From Massilia sp. Bi118 (GTDB taxonomy: Bacteria > Pseudomonadota > Gammaproteobacteria > Burkholderiales > Burkholderiaceae_D): a stretch of DNA of 64,000 bases. This document shows positions 8,379 to 17,447 of the stretch, piece by piece. The DNA is taken from positions 27,841 to 91,840 of the forward strand of contig NZ_CAKKMV010000020.1 of NCBI RefSeq assembly GCF_918697865.1. The letters are read 5' to 3'. The first letter of the stretch is position 1. Each line of letters begins with the position of its first letter. The notes beneath the pieces were generated by a model that was not told where the DNA came from, ran no database searches, and worked only from the letters and a program-made list of their open reading frames with translations. The position numbers and the translations under genes were made by a program.

Positions 8379-9746
8379 ATGGCGCTCCACGAAAATCACC
8401 TTAAGCGCGGCCTCAAGAGCCGGCACATCCAGCTGATCGCCCTCGGCGGCGCCATCGGCACCGGCCTGTTCCTCGGGGTGGCCGAGACGGTCAGGATGGC
8501 CGGCCCTTCGATCCTGCTCGGCTACGCGGTGGCCGGCCTGGTCGCCTTCCTGATCATGCGCCAGCTGAGCGAAATGATGGTCGACGAGCCGGTGGCCGGC
8601 TCGTTCAGTCACTTCGCGGATAAATACTGCGGCCGCTTTGCCGGCTTCCTGACCGGCTGGAACTACTGGGTGCTCTACGTCCTGGTCAGCATGGCGGAAT
8701 TGTCCGCGGTCGGCATCTACGTGCAGTACTGGTTCCCGGAGATACCGACCTGGGTCTCGGCGCTCGGCTGCTTCGTGTTCGCCAACGCGATCAGCATGTT
8801 CAACGTGCGCGCCTTCGGCGAGACCGAATTCTGGTTCGCCGTGGTCAAGGTGGTCGCCATCGTCGCCATGATCATCTACGGCATCTTCCTGCTGTTCTCC
8901 GGCGGCGCCGGCCCGCAGGCTGGCGTGGCCAACCTGTGGCAGCACGGCGGGTTCTTCGCCCATGGCGTCTCGGGGCTGGTGATGTCGATGGCGGTGCTGA
9001 TGTTCTCCTTCGGCGGGCTGGAAGTCATCGGTATCACTGCGGCGGAAGCGGACAATCCGTCCAAGTCGATTCCGAAGGCGACCAACCAGGCGCTGTGGCG
9101 CATCCTGGTGTTTTATGTCGGTTCGCTGGCGGTGCTGTTGTCGCTTTATCCGTGGGACCAGATCAAGCCTGGGGCCAGTCCCTTCGTCCTGATCTTCAAA
9201 GCGCTGGATGCCGGCGTGGTTGCGCACGTGCTGAACCTCGTCGTGCTGACGGCCGCGGTGTCGGTCTATAACAGCTGTGTGTACTCGAACAGCCGCATGC
9301 TGTACGGCCTGGCGACGCAGGGGCATGCGCCGCGTGCGCTGCTGAAGGTGAATGAGCGTGGGGTGCCGCTGGTTTCGCTGGGCGTGTCGGCGGTGGCTAC
9401 CGTTATTTGCGTGGCGGTGAACTTTGCCATGCCGGGCAAGGCGCTTGGAATGCTGATGGGGCTTGCTGTGGCGGGGATGATGATTAACTGGGCGATGATT
9501 AGCTGGAGCCATTTGCGGTTTCGGCAGGCGAAGGCGGTGCAGGGTTTCAAGCCGGTGTTTGGCAGCCCGTTTTATCCGGTGACGAACTGGTTATGCCTGG
9601 CGTTTTTGGCGGGGATTTTGGTGATCATGTTCCTGACGCCGGGGATGCAGGTGTCGGTGTACCTGATCCCGGTCTGGCTGTTGGTGCTGGGTGTGGGCTT
9701 CTGGCTACGCCAGCGGCGCGAACTGGCGCCGGCCCAGAGCTCCTGA
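8379..9746 (+). CDS. Aromatic amino-acid permease (AroP/PheP-like, APC superfamily)
   Basis: 455 residues from ATG 8379. The N-terminus LKRGLKSRHIQLIALGGAIG followed by TGLFLG is the hallmark of the AAT family of amino-acid/proton symporters, and GYAVAGLVAFLIMRQLSEM, SFSHFADKYCGRFAGFLTGW and FSFGGLEVIGITAAEADNP resemble PheP and AroP closely. Twelve transmembrane helices fit the length. It should import phenylalanine, tyrosine or tryptophan with protons, but relatives also carry proline or GABA, so specificity is a guess. The last third of the gene (from about 9100) uses many more T- and G-ending codons than the first two thirds. Nothing nearby points to a pathway. Confidence 0.9.
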   Translation: MALHENHLKRGLKSRHIQLIALGGAIGTGLFLGVAETVRMAGPSILLGYAVAGLVAFLIMRQLSEMMVDEPVAGSFSHFADKYCGRFAGFLTGWNYWVLYVLVSMAELSAVGIYVQYWFPEIPTWVSALGCFVFANAISMFNVRAFGETEFWFAVVKVVAIVAMIIYGIFLLFSGGAGPQAGVANLWQHGGFFAHGVSGLVMSMAVLMFSFGGLEVIGITAAEADNPSKSIPKATNQALWRILVFYVGSLAVLLSLYPWDQIKPGASPFVLIFKALDAGVVAHVLNLVVLTAAVSVYNSCVYSNSRMLYGLATQGHAPRALLKVNERGVPLVSLGVSAVATVICVAVNFAMPGKALGMLMGLAVAGMMINWAMISWSHLRFRQAKAVQGFKPVFGSPFYPVTNWLCLAFLAGILVIMFLTPGMQVSVYLIPVWLLVLGVGFWLRQRRELAPAQSS

Positions 9747-9779
9747 CCGTTTTCCTTCAAATCGCGTCCAAGCAAAGCC

Positions 9780-11348
9780 ATGAGTACCAAGCCTCCAGCC
9801 GCGAAATTCGAGATGTTTGCCCGCCCGGGCGCCGGGCAGCACGGCGAGTTGCTGCAATACGTGTCGAGGGACGCGACTTTCCCCACCGCATACCTCAGAG
9901 CGGTGGCGGCCATCGCCGGCTCCGACGGCGTCGTCAACATCGCCGACTTCAATGCGTTGAACGATGTGGCATCTCTGCTGGGCGACTCGGCATTGGCAAA
10001 GGTCGTACTGCTCGAGGGAATCGAGCAACCCTTGCCATTAAAGGACGCTCTCGCTCAACTCAACACCGCTTCCGCCGACATCGACCAGGCAAGCGCTGCC
10101 ACCGCCTTTGGCGCGGCACGCGCGCTCTTGTCGCTGCAGGGTACGCGCAGCCGGGAGCTGGCGAAGAGCCTGGCTGCCGCCCTGCGCTACGAATGCCGTC
10201 CGGGCGAGCTGGAGGCCTTCCCGGCCGACGAACAGGGCATCTGGAGCAAGCTCAGTACAGGCTCGACGCGCATCCTCAAGGGGCGCAAGTACGCGGACCT
10301 CGCTGACCTGTGCATTCGTGCCACTGGCGACCTGGCGCTCGCCAAGGCGGTGCTCGAATACGAAAACGGCACCCAGGACAAGGCCGAACTTGCTCGACGC
10401 ATGAACACGGCATGCGCGCGCACGAGCCAGGACATCGCTGTCTTCAACCAGCGCATCGCGGACTTCGAAAAGACCCGCGAGATGGCATCCGCCTTCCTGG
10501 AGTCCGCCTATGCGCTGCAGAAGCAGGTGAGCCAGCGCCTGGCGATTGCCGATGCGCGCATCGAATTCGAGCGCGACACGTTCGACGAAGATCTCGAAGA
10601 AACCATCCACGACGGGGGCAATGCCTTCGAACGCGAGGTTGCCGAGCGTCTTGGAACCGACCAGTGGAAACGCGCGATCGTATGGGAAAGCATCGCCAAA
10701 TCGAGCTTTGGCAAGGAGTTGGAGCGCAGGGTCAACCGCATCATCGCACGCCGCGAGGAGTCGCTTCGCCTGATCCGTGAAGACCTGCGTCTGTTCCAGG
10801 AAGAGATGGCGCTATCGCGCAGCACCCTGCTCAAGCGCATGCACCACAGCCAGCTCGCCGACGCGGCGCCGGGCTTACGCTGGAGTACGCGCGTCCTGAA
10901 CGGCGTCGAGACCGCTGCCGACACGACCCTGAAAGTCGGCGGTCTCGCCATCCTGGGCACAGGCGCAGCCTACTTCCTGGGCGCGAGCGCCGTGTTGCCG
11001 GTCGTGGCGCCGGCAGCGCCCATCGTCGGCGGCGTGCTGCTGGTCGCCGGCGTGTTCAAGTGGCTGATGAATCCGGCGGAGCGCAAGGCGGGAGAAATCG
11101 GCCACAAGCGCGAGAAATTCGAGCAGGTGTTCCGGGAACAGCTCGATCTGGCGCGCCAGGCGTTGGGCACGCAACTGGATGTCACCGCGGCGCAGTTCCA
11201 CGAGGCCGCCGAGCGCTTGGTGCAGCCTGTGGTTCTCGAAGCGCAGGCGGCGGACCGGCTGGCCGTGCTACATCTCGAGCTGGCGCGCAAGCTGAACGAA
11301 CACTCCCAAAAGGCGCTCGCGGACATGCTCGCGGAGCTCCCCGACTAG
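9780..11348 (+). CDS. Unknown coiled-coil membrane protein with TerB-like N-terminus and dynamin-like hydrophobic hairpin
   Basis: 522 residues, family not recognised. Residues ~35-75 (YLRAVAAIAGSDGVVNIADF and the helix after it) resemble a TerB-type helical module with its acidic loop. Residues ~200-360 are almost wholly charged heptad helix (for example RRVNRIIARREESLRLIRED). Residues ~385-425 form a hydrophobic hairpin (GGLAILGTGAAYFLGASAVL then PIVGGVLLVAGVFKW), flanked by a second charged helix to the C-terminus. Helix, hydrophobic tip, helix recalls the stalk and paddle of bacterial dynamin-like proteins, but no GTPase motif (GxxxxGKS) is visible. It starts 33 bp after the permease and ends before a terminator hairpin. 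The resemblance is inferred from pattern only. Confidence 0.75.
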   Translation: MSTKPPAAKFEMFARPGAGQHGELLQYVSRDATFPTAYLRAVAAIAGSDGVVNIADFNALNDVASLLGDSALAKVVLLEGIEQPLPLKDALAQLNTASADIDQASAATAFGAARALLSLQGTRSRELAKSLAAALRYECRPGELEAFPADEQGIWSKLSTGSTRILKGRKYADLADLCIRATGDLALAKAVLEYENGTQDKAELARRMNTACARTSQDIAVFNQRIADFEKTREMASAFLESAYALQKQVSQRLAIADARIEFERDTFDEDLEETIHDGGNAFEREVAERLGTDQWKRAIVWESIAKSSFGKELERRVNRIIARREESLRLIREDLRLFQEEMALSRSTLLKRMHHSQLADAAPGLRWSTRVLNGVETAADTTLKVGGLAILGTGAAYFLGASAVLPVVAPAAPIVGGVLLVAGVFKWLMNPAERKAGEIGHKREKFEQVFREQLDLARQALGTQLDVTAAQFHEAAERLVQPVVLEAQAADRLAVLHLELARKLNEHSQKALADMLAELPD

Positions 11349-11353
11349 GCGTT

Positions 11354-11387
11354 TGTCCCCGCCGGGGCGCGGCCACCCGGCGGGACA
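11354..11387. terminator. Bidirectional terminator hairpin
   Basis: TGTCCCCGCCGG pairs with CCGGCGGGACA (one bulged C) around a short loop, filling the whole gap between two convergent stops at 11348 and 11388. There is no long T-run, so it may act with Rho or as a 3'-end stabiliser. Confidence 0.6.
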
Positions 11388-12452
11388 TCAGAAGGCGTGC
11401 CGCAGCCCGATCATCGCCGATCTGTTACCGGTCCCCGACTCGATCGCACTACCCACCGTATAGCTCGCCCCATTCCGGTTATCGATCTTCGCTATCGCCA
11501 CATTGACGTCAGTCCGCTTGGACAAACTATAGCGATATCCCAGCGCGATCTGTGAAGCATCCTGATTGAACCCCGTCCGGTCATCCTTGCGGATGTACGA
11601 AGCCAGCAAGGCATGTACGCCAAACGGCACCGTCAGGCCGATCAAGGCATCCCGGCTGTCGGTCGAGGCCCGCGCCGGCCGCCCGAAGAACTCGGTGGTG
11701 CTGCGCAGGACCGAACTGTTCAAGCCCCGGTTCCAGTCATACAGCCCATGCAGCTTGACCACACCGAAGTCATACACCGCGGCCAGCACGGTATTGCGGG
11801 CATTGTCGGTACCGTGCAAAGTAGCGGTATCGTTGTTCCGGTCATGGTAGCCAAGCCGCACCTGCAGCGGCCCATTCGTCCAGGCCAGCGACCCGCCCAA
11901 CTGCCGCCCGGACGCACTGCTGCCGCTCACCTCACCCGGCGCCGCAGCCAGCTCCGCACTGAATCCACCGACGACGGGCGAGATGTACTTGACCGTGTTA
12001 TCCATCCGGCTGAACGAGTTGCCGGTGGTGCCAAGCAGGTTCTTCGAGTCCCCCACCCAGCCCGAGCCGAAGGGATCGGCAAACACCTGCACCATGTAGT
12101 GCGGCGTGTACTGCCGCCCCGCCAGCACGGTGCCGAAGCCGCCCTGCAGGCCGACATAGGCCTGGCGCCCGAACAGCAGGCCGCCCTGCCCCATGGCGCC
12201 GGTGTCGCCCTGGAAGCCGTTCTCCAGCAGGAAGACCGCCTTCAGGCCGTTGCCGAGATCCTCGCTGCCCTTGAAGCCGAGCCGCGAGCCGCCGGTGGTG
12301 CCGCTGGTGACCTTGGTCGCCGGCCCGGCCACGCCGCCGCTCTCGCGCACCGCCGCCATGTCGATCATGCCGTAGATGGTCACGTTGCTCTGCGCGCTGG
12401 CCAGCGGCGCGGCGGCCGCCAGCATTGCGGATACGATTAACTTCTTCTTCAT
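11388..12452 (-). CDS. Gram-negative porin (Porin_4 family)
   Basis: 354 residues from the Met in MKKKLIVSAMLAAAAPLASA, whose ribosome site GGAG lies just upstream. The signal peptide is cut after SAQ or nearby, and the mature start SNVTIYGMIDMAAV is the standard first strand of betaproteobacterial OmpC-like trimeric porins. GSRLGFKGSEDLGNGLKAVF and LFGRQAYVGLQGGFGTVLAGRQ are the eyelet-region landmarks, and the last residues MIGLRHAF give the terminal Phe of the beta-signal. It lies 14 bp after the MFS gene and is last in the aromatic operon, so it probably lets the aromatic acid through the outer membrane. Confidence 0.93.
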   Translation of the reverse strand: MKKKLIVSAMLAAAAPLASAQSNVTIYGMIDMAAVRESGGVAGPATKVTSGTTGGSRLGFKGSEDLGNGLKAVFLLENGFQGDTGAMGQGGLLFGRQAYVGLQGGFGTVLAGRQYTPHYMVQVFADPFGSGWVGDSKNLLGTTGNSFSRMDNTVKYISPVVGGFSAELAAAPGEVSGSSASGRQLGGSLAWTNGPLQVRLGYHDRNNDTATLHGTDNARNTVLAAVYDFGVVKLHGLYDWNRGLNSSVLRSTTEFFGRPARASTDSRDALIGLTVPFGVHALLASYIRKDDRTGFNQDASQIALGYRYSLSKRTDVNVAIAKIDNRNGASYTVGSAIESGTGNRSAMIGLRHAF

Positions 12453-12466
12453 CCAGGATCTCCGCA

Positions 12467-13777
12467 TCATTTCGGGTTGACTGCCTTGGCGGGCAGCGCA
12501 AAGGTCAGCGCGCAGCCGACCAGCAGGCAGACGGCAATCGCGATCACGCCGGCGTTGGTGCTGTTGGTCATGGTCTTCACCACGCCCAGCATGTACGGCG
12601 CAATCATCCCGGAGACGCTGCCGACCGAGTTGGCCAGCGCGATGCCGGCGGCGGCGGCGGCGCCGGTGAGCACAGCCGGCGGCAGCAGCCAGAATTGCGA
12701 GATCGTGGTGATGATGCCCATCGTCGCCAGGGTCAGCGCCAGCATGGCGATCGGCGTGTTGTCGCCGTAGGCCGCACTCCAGGTCAGGCCGACCGCACCG
12801 GCGACGCCCGCCAGCGCCAGGTGCCAGCGCCGTTCGCGCCGGATGTCCGAGCTGCGCCCAACCAGGATCATGGTGACGGTAGCGGCTGCGTACGGAATGC
12901 TGGTCAGCATGCCAATGTCGAAGGTACTGGAGACACCGCTGGCCTTGATGATGGTCGGCAGCCAGAAGCTGATGCCGTACAGGCCCATGGTGTAGAACAG
13001 GTAGATCGCACTCAGGAGCCAGACCCGCGGGTTCACCAGGCCGTCGCGCAGGTTGTGCAGGTGGCCGCCCTGCTTGTCCTGGTTCAGCTCATGCTCGATA
13101 AGCGACTTCTCGCTGTCGTCCAGCCACTTGGCGTCCGCGACCTTGTCGTCGAGGTAGAACCAGGCCATGCAGCCGAGGATGATGGTCGGGATGGCCTCCA
13201 GCACGAACACCCACTGCCAGGCGTGGTAGCCGCCCACATTGTCCATCGTGCCCATGATCAGGCCGGAAAGCGGGCCGCCGATCACGCCGGACATCGGAAT
13301 GCCGGTCATGAACAGCGCCGTCACCTTGCCGCGGCGGCCGGCCGGGAACCAGTAGGTGAGGTACAGCAGGATGGCCGGGAAGAAGCCCGCCTCGGCGACG
13401 CCCAGCAGGAAGCGCAGCGCGTAGAAGCTGGCCGGCGTCGACACGTACATCATCGCGGCCGAGATCACGCCCCAGGTCACCATGATGCGGGTGATCCACT
13501 TGCGGGCGCCGACCTTCAGCATGACGATGTTACTGGGAACTTCGAACATGAGGTAACCGGCGAAGAAGACGCCGGCGCCCATGCCGTAGACGGCCTCGGA
13601 CAGCCCGAGATCGGACATCATCTGCAGCTTCGCGAAGCCGACGTTGACGCGATCGAGATAGGCAAAGACGTAGCACAGGAATAGAAATGGTAGAAGACGC
13701 CATGCGACCTTCGAATAGGCTTTCGAAGCCTCATCGATGGTCGATGCGCCTACTGCGACTTTGGTTGAGCTCAGCAT
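12467..13777 (-). CDS. MFS transporter, ACS family (organic/aromatic acid importer)
   Basis: 436 residues, twelve predicted helices. FAYLDRVNVGFAKLQM and YGMGAGVFFAGYLMFEVPSN are the signature of the anion:cation symporter family, whose members import phthalate, tartrate, glucarate and related acids. The central loop (about 195-235) is charged as usual. It lies between the aldolase-type gene (103 bp upstream, with a hairpin in the gap) and the porin gene (14 bp downstream). With a Rieske oxygenase in the same operon, an aromatic carboxylate is the likely cargo, but this is context only. Confidence 0.92.
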   Translation of the reverse strand: MLSSTKVAVGASTIDEASKAYSKVAWRLLPFLFLCYVFAYLDRVNVGFAKLQMMSDLGLSEAVYGMGAGVFFAGYLMFEVPSNIVMLKVGARKWITRIMVTWGVISAAMMYVSTPASFYALRFLLGVAEAGFFPAILLYLTYWFPAGRRGKVTALFMTGIPMSGVIGGPLSGLIMGTMDNVGGYHAWQWVFVLEAIPTIILGCMAWFYLDDKVADAKWLDDSEKSLIEHELNQDKQGGHLHNLRDGLVNPRVWLLSAIYLFYTMGLYGISFWLPTIIKASGVSSTFDIGMLTSIPYAAATVTMILVGRSSDIRRERRWHLALAGVAGAVGLTWSAAYGDNTPIAMLALTLATMGIITTISQFWLLPPAVLTGAAAAAGIALANSVGSVSGMIAPYMLGVVKTMTNSTNAGVIAIAVCLLVGCALTFALPAKAVNPK

Positions 13778-13818
13778 TGTTTTGTCTCCAGATATGGTTG
13801 TGAACGTGCCCGGTTAGC

Positions 13819-13839
13819 GCGGCATCTTGTGGATGCCGC
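13819..13839 (-). other. Intra-operon hairpin between aldolase-type and MFS genes
   Basis: GCGGCATC and GATGCCGC form a perfect 8-bp stem with a 5-base loop in the 103-bp gap. No T-run follows on the minus strand, so it is more likely an mRNA processing or stability element than a terminator. Confidence 0.4.
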
Positions 13840-13880
13840 ATCCGTGGTCTGTCATGTGAAACAATGGAGCAGCGGGATAC

Positions 13881-14744
13881 TTAATCGAACATATCGGGCT
13901 GCGTATTCTTCAGTTGGTCCCAGATCGGCTGGAAGTGCAGCCAGCCGATGTATTCGCTGCCGACGTGCTCGCGGCTGTAGCGCGAACGGTCCGGCGGCAC
14001 CAACACCGGCTTGATGCCGGTCGCTTCGATCATCAGCTGTTGCTGGCAGCAGCGTTCCAGCGCGATGAACCAGAATGCCGCCGATTCGATGCTGTGGCGG
14101 CTGGCGGTCAGCAGGCCGTGGTTCTGGTGGATGGCCGCTTTCACGCCCTTGAACCAGTCGCACACTGCCGTGCCGGCCTTTTCTTCCACCGCCACCTGGC
14201 CCGCTTCTTCGCGGATCACCACGTGGTCCTCGAAGAAGGCGGCGGCGTCCTGGCTGATCGGCTCCAGCTCGCGGCCCAGCGATGCGAAGGCGGTGCCGTA
14301 CACGGTGTGCGCGTGGCACATGGCGACGATGTCCGGATGCGCCTCGTGCACCGCGGCGTGCAGCACGAAGCCGGCGCGGTTGATCGCGTACTCGCCTTCG
14401 ACCACGCGGCCCTGGTGGTCGGCCAGGATCAGGTTCGACACCTTCACCTGCGAGAAGTGGACGCACATCGGATTGGTCCAGTACAGCTCCGGATGCTCGG
14501 GGTCGCGCACCGTCAGGTGGCCGGCGAAGCCGTAGTCGAAGCCGTGCTGGGCGAAGGCGCGGCAGGCGGCGACCAGCCGCTCCTTGCGGTGGCGGCGTTC
14601 CTGCGCGGGATCGTCGAAGGACGGGATCTCGGGATAGATGACGTCGGCCTGGCGCGGGTGGTAGATGGAGCGGATCGCGTCCTGTTGCGACTTCGCGATG
14701 CGCTCCGCCTCGACGGGGGCGATCTGTTTTACTTTGTCCAGCAT
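13881..14744 (-). CDS. Class II aldolase/adducin-family protein (possible aromatic decarboxylase)
   Basis: 287 residues. The fold's zinc ligands are visible: HAAVHEAHPDIVAMCHAHT (HAH pair at about residues 143-145) and the later His in IHQNHGLLTASRHSI. The N-terminal GFDYGFAGHLTVRDPEH is the usual substrate-phosphate loop region. Members include fuculose-phosphate aldolase, but in aromatic gene clusters the same fold serves as hydroxy-aromatic acid decarboxylase (for example 3,4-dihydroxyphthalate decarboxylase). As it follows a Rieske oxygenase and reductase by 18 bp, a decarboxylation or lyase step on the hydroxylated product is a fair inference. Substrate unproven. Confidence 0.87.
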   Translation of the reverse strand: MLDKVKQIAPVEAERIAKSQQDAIRSIYHPRQADVIYPEIPSFDDPAQERRHRKERLVAACRAFAQHGFDYGFAGHLTVRDPEHPELYWTNPMCVHFSQVKVSNLILADHQGRVVEGEYAINRAGFVLHAAVHEAHPDIVAMCHAHTVYGTAFASLGRELEPISQDAAAFFEDHVVIREEAGQVAVEEKAGTAVCDWFKGVKAAIHQNHGLLTASRHSIESAAFWFIALERCCQQQLMIEATGIKPVLVPPDRSRYSREHVGSEYIGWLHFQPIWDQLKNTQPDMFD

Positions 14745-14762
14745 GATGTCTCCTTCAGTGAT

Positions 14763-15758
14763 TTATAGGTCGAGTACCAGCACCGGGCTGGTGGCGCGCG
14801 ACACGCAGGCGGTCAGGAACTGCCCGTGCTCGTCGTCGCCGAGGATGTAGTCGCGGTGGTCGACCTCGCCCTCGAGATAGCGGATCTTGCAGGTCGCGCA
14901 GAGGCCGGCCTGGCAGGATGTCTCGATGCGGATGTCGTTCTGCTCGAGGACGTCGGCGATGCTGCGGTCGGCCGGCACCTCCAGCATGGCGCCGGTGCTG
15001 GCGATCTTCACCATGAAGGCGCCGGGCGCCAGTGTTTTCGCGTCTGCCGCAGGTTCGGGCGCCTTGAAGTGCTCGAAGTGGACGGCGCCCGCCGGCCAGT
15101 GGCTCGCAGCCTCCGCACAGGCCTTCATGAAGCCGGCCGGGCCGCAGTAGAACAGGTGGGTGCCCGCTTCCGGTTCGCGCAGCAGGCCGGCGATGTCGAG
15201 GCCTTCTTCCGGCTTGCCATGGTCGAAATGGTGCACCAGCTTGCCGTGGGCCCAGGCGATGCCCAGCTCTTCGCGGAAGGCCGCGCAGCCGGGATTGCGG
15301 GCGCAGTAGTGCAGCTCGAAGGGGATCCCGGCCTGGTCGAGCGCATGCGCCATCGACTTCAGCGGCGTGACACCGATGCCGCCGGCCAGCAGGATCACCT
15401 TCCTCGCTTCCGGTATCAGTTCGAAGTTGTTGCGCGGCTGGCTGACCAGCGCCAGGTCCTGCACGCGGAGCAGCTCGTGCAGCGCTTTCGAGCCGCCGCG
15501 GCCCTTCTCGTCGCGCAGCACGGCGATCACGTAGCGGTGCCGCTCGGCCGGCGAATTGCACAGGGAGTACTGGCGCGTCATCCCGTTCGGCAGGTGAATG
15601 TCGATGTGGGCGCCGGCGCTGAAGGCCGGCAGCTCCTCGCCCTGCGGGTGCACCAGCTCATAGGAGTTGATGCCGCTCGCCTCGAAGCGGATCTGGCGCA
15701 CCAGCAGCGAGAGCCTGGTTTGGTCGCGGCTGATGATATGGGTCTGGGTCATTTCCAT
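14763..15758 (-). CDS. PDR/VanB-type oxidoreductase (FMN, NADH, 2Fe-2S)
   Basis: 331 residues, the usual length for phthalate dioxygenase reductase and VanB. A flavin domain carries RQYSLCNSP (about residue 62), the NAD domain has LLAGGIGVTPLKSMA (about 125-140) and YCGPAGFMKAC, and the C-terminal plant-type ferredoxin domain has Cys at 282, 287, 290 and 318 (CX4CX2CX27C). It passes electrons from NADH to the Rieske oxygenase encoded 18 bp upstream. Start ATG 15758 has GGGAG seven bases before it; a second Met two codons on is less well placed. Codon use matches the neighbours. Confidence 0.93.
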   Translation of the reverse strand: MEMTQTHIISRDQTRLSLLVRQIRFEASGINSYELVHPQGEELPAFSAGAHIDIHLPNGMTRQYSLCNSPAERHRYVIAVLRDEKGRGGSKALHELLRVQDLALVSQPRNNFELIPEARKVILLAGGIGVTPLKSMAHALDQAGIPFELHYCARNPGCAAFREELGIAWAHGKLVHHFDHGKPEEGLDIAGLLREPEAGTHLFYCGPAGFMKACAEAASHWPAGAVHFEHFKAPEPAADAKTLAPGAFMVKIASTGAMLEVPADRSIADVLEQNDIRIETSCQAGLCATCKIRYLEGEVDHRDYILGDDEHGQFLTACVSRATSPVLVLDL

Positions 15759-15776
15759 GTTCGTTCTCCCGGCGGA

Positions 15777-17312
15777 TCACTTCCTGGTCGACTGTTCGAG
15801 CTCGTCGAACTTCTGGCGCACGAAGGCTGCGCGCTCATCACCCTTCAGGCTTTCGCTTTGCGTCAGGATGGCGACGATCTGGCGCGTCACGTGACGGCGG
15901 CGCGTCACTTCCTCCTCGACGGTCTCGCCTTCCGGCACCTCGAGCACGTTGCCCGAGCAGTAGCTGTTCGGTGCGGCGGCGTTATCGCGCAGCCACTGCG
16001 CGAATTCCTGCGGGCCGGCGGCCGGGTTGCTGCCGCGGACGGCGTCGCGCAGCATCTTCCGGAACAGGAATACGCCGGCGTCGAACTTGGTCGGGTTCTC
16101 CAGCGCGTGCACCGCGATCGGGCGCTGGCTGATGATGGCTTCGTAGTCGCCCGGCGCATACTGGCATTCCTTGTAATTGGCGCGGGCGCGGTGGTCGGAC
16201 GGGATCGGCGGCATGTCTTCCAGCTTGTACTTGCCGAAGCGCTCCGGGCGGCGCATCGCCACTTGCCCCTCGAGGAAGTCGATGGTTTCGTAGCCGACCA
16301 TCTCCTTGTTGCCGATGCCGCGGGTGTCGATGCCCGGACCCATCACGCGCCAGCCGATCATCTTCGCGTTGACGTCGTCGACCGGTACGGTCCAGCGCAC
16401 GATGTGGAAGCGGCTGAACAGCTTCTTGTTCGAGCCGTCTTCGGACGTGTAGGCGTGCAGGCTCAGGTTCGGCAGCACCTGGTGCTGGACGCGCACGAAC
16501 AGCTTGTCCTTGTTGACGCGGCGGGCGCCGGCGCAGGCCAGGCCGCGGCCGCCGTGCACCGGAATGAACTGCATGTCCGGCGCGACTTCCATCGAGGCGG
16601 CGCCGACTTCGTCGAAGGTCGTGCCCTGGTACTGCTTGTTGACGACGTTCTTGGCCGAGTGCAGTGCGGTCGGGTGGAAGTTGTCGGCCGCGTTGTCCTG
16701 TACCTGCAGCCAGTTACAATGCTGGAAGTTACTGTAGGGGACAAGCTCGTCGCCCTCGGCCACCGTGAAGTTGCCCTCCCATTCCGGGAACGGCGGCTCT
16801 TCTTCCGGCGGGCCCATATAGGCGAACACCAGGCCATTGCGCTCGAAGGCCTTATAGGCGCCCTGCTTGATCGAGCAGGCGTACTTCTCGGCTTCCCTCT
16901 CCTCGCCTTTCGGGAAAGGCACGTGCAGGCAGGTGCCGTCGATGTCGAACACCATCCCGTGGTAGCAGCACATGATGCCCTTGTCCTGGATCGCGCCGTA
17001 CTCCAGCGAGGCGCCGCGGTGGACGCAGTGGGCATGCAGCAGGCCGATGCGGCCGGAACCGTCGCGGAAGGCGACCAGCTCTTCGCCGAGGATCTTCAGG
17101 AAGTGCGGCGTGTCGGTCAGTTCCATCGACATGCAGACCGGATGCCAGAAGCGGCGCATGTACTCGCCCATCGGGGTGCCCGGACCAACCTCAGTCAGCT
17201 CCGGATCGTGGCCCGGCACCTTGTTGGTGTGGTAGCCGCCGAAGGGGATCAGCTTCTTGACGACCGGCTGGGTCTGGGCGGCGGCTTCTGCGGTCTTGTC
17301 GCGGGTGTTCAT
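15777..17312 (-). CDS. Rieske non-heme iron oxygenase, alpha subunit (phthalate-oxygenase/LigX-like)
   Basis: 511 residues; start ATG 17312 has AGGAG seven bases upstream, while the open frame upstream of it runs through operator DNA. The Rieske cluster ligands are C96-x-H98 and C115-xx-H118. The mononuclear iron site is D210-xx-H213-xxxx-H218 (DNFHPTALH). Length and the absence of a beta-subunit gene fit one-component-oxygenase (alpha-only) types such as phthalate 4,5-dioxygenase, vanillate or dehydrodivanillate O-demethylases. Partner reductase, aldolase-type enzyme, importer and porin follow in one operon. So it probably hydroxylates or demethylates an aromatic carboxylate; which one is not visible. 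Confidence 0.93.
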   Translation of the reverse strand: MNTRDKTAEAAAQTQPVVKKLIPFGGYHTNKVPGHDPELTEVGPGTPMGEYMRRFWHPVCMSMELTDTPHFLKILGEELVAFRDGSGRIGLLHAHCVHRGASLEYGAIQDKGIMCCYHGMVFDIDGTCLHVPFPKGEEREAEKYACSIKQGAYKAFERNGLVFAYMGPPEEEPPFPEWEGNFTVAEGDELVPYSNFQHCNWLQVQDNAADNFHPTALHSAKNVVNKQYQGTTFDEVGAASMEVAPDMQFIPVHGGRGLACAGARRVNKDKLFVRVQHQVLPNLSLHAYTSEDGSNKKLFSRFHIVRWTVPVDDVNAKMIGWRVMGPGIDTRGIGNKEMVGYETIDFLEGQVAMRRPERFGKYKLEDMPPIPSDHRARANYKECQYAPGDYEAIISQRPIAVHALENPTKFDAGVFLFRKMLRDAVRGSNPAAGPQEFAQWLRDNAAAPNSYCSGNVLEVPEGETVEEEVTRRRHVTRQIVAILTQSESLKGDERAAFVRQKFDELEQSTRK

Positions 17313-17368
17313 GTGTGTCTCCTCTGGCTCGATGGTGGCTGCATTCTGTGGCGCAACCGTGTTCCGTA

Positions 17369-17382
17369 TTCTGTATACAAAG
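17369..17382 (-). promoter_or_regulatory. Operator copy 1 for the GntR regulator
   Basis: TTCTGTATACAAAG, closest to the Rieske gene start. Same motif as the copies at 17434 and 17554. The core TGTATACA is palindromic, which fits a dimeric FadR/VanR-type repressor. Confidence 0.65.
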
Positions 17383-17433
17383 CGTTCGGACAAAATTTTT
17401 GCGCTTTTCCCGCTCCGCCTCGTACACTCTGTG

Positions 17434-17447
17434 TTCTGTATACAGAG
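17434..17447. promoter_or_regulatory. Operator copy 2 for the GntR regulator
   Basis: TTCTGTATACAGAG, with a perfectly palindromic 10-bp core CTGTATACAG. It lies midway between the two divergent genes. Confidence 0.65.
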
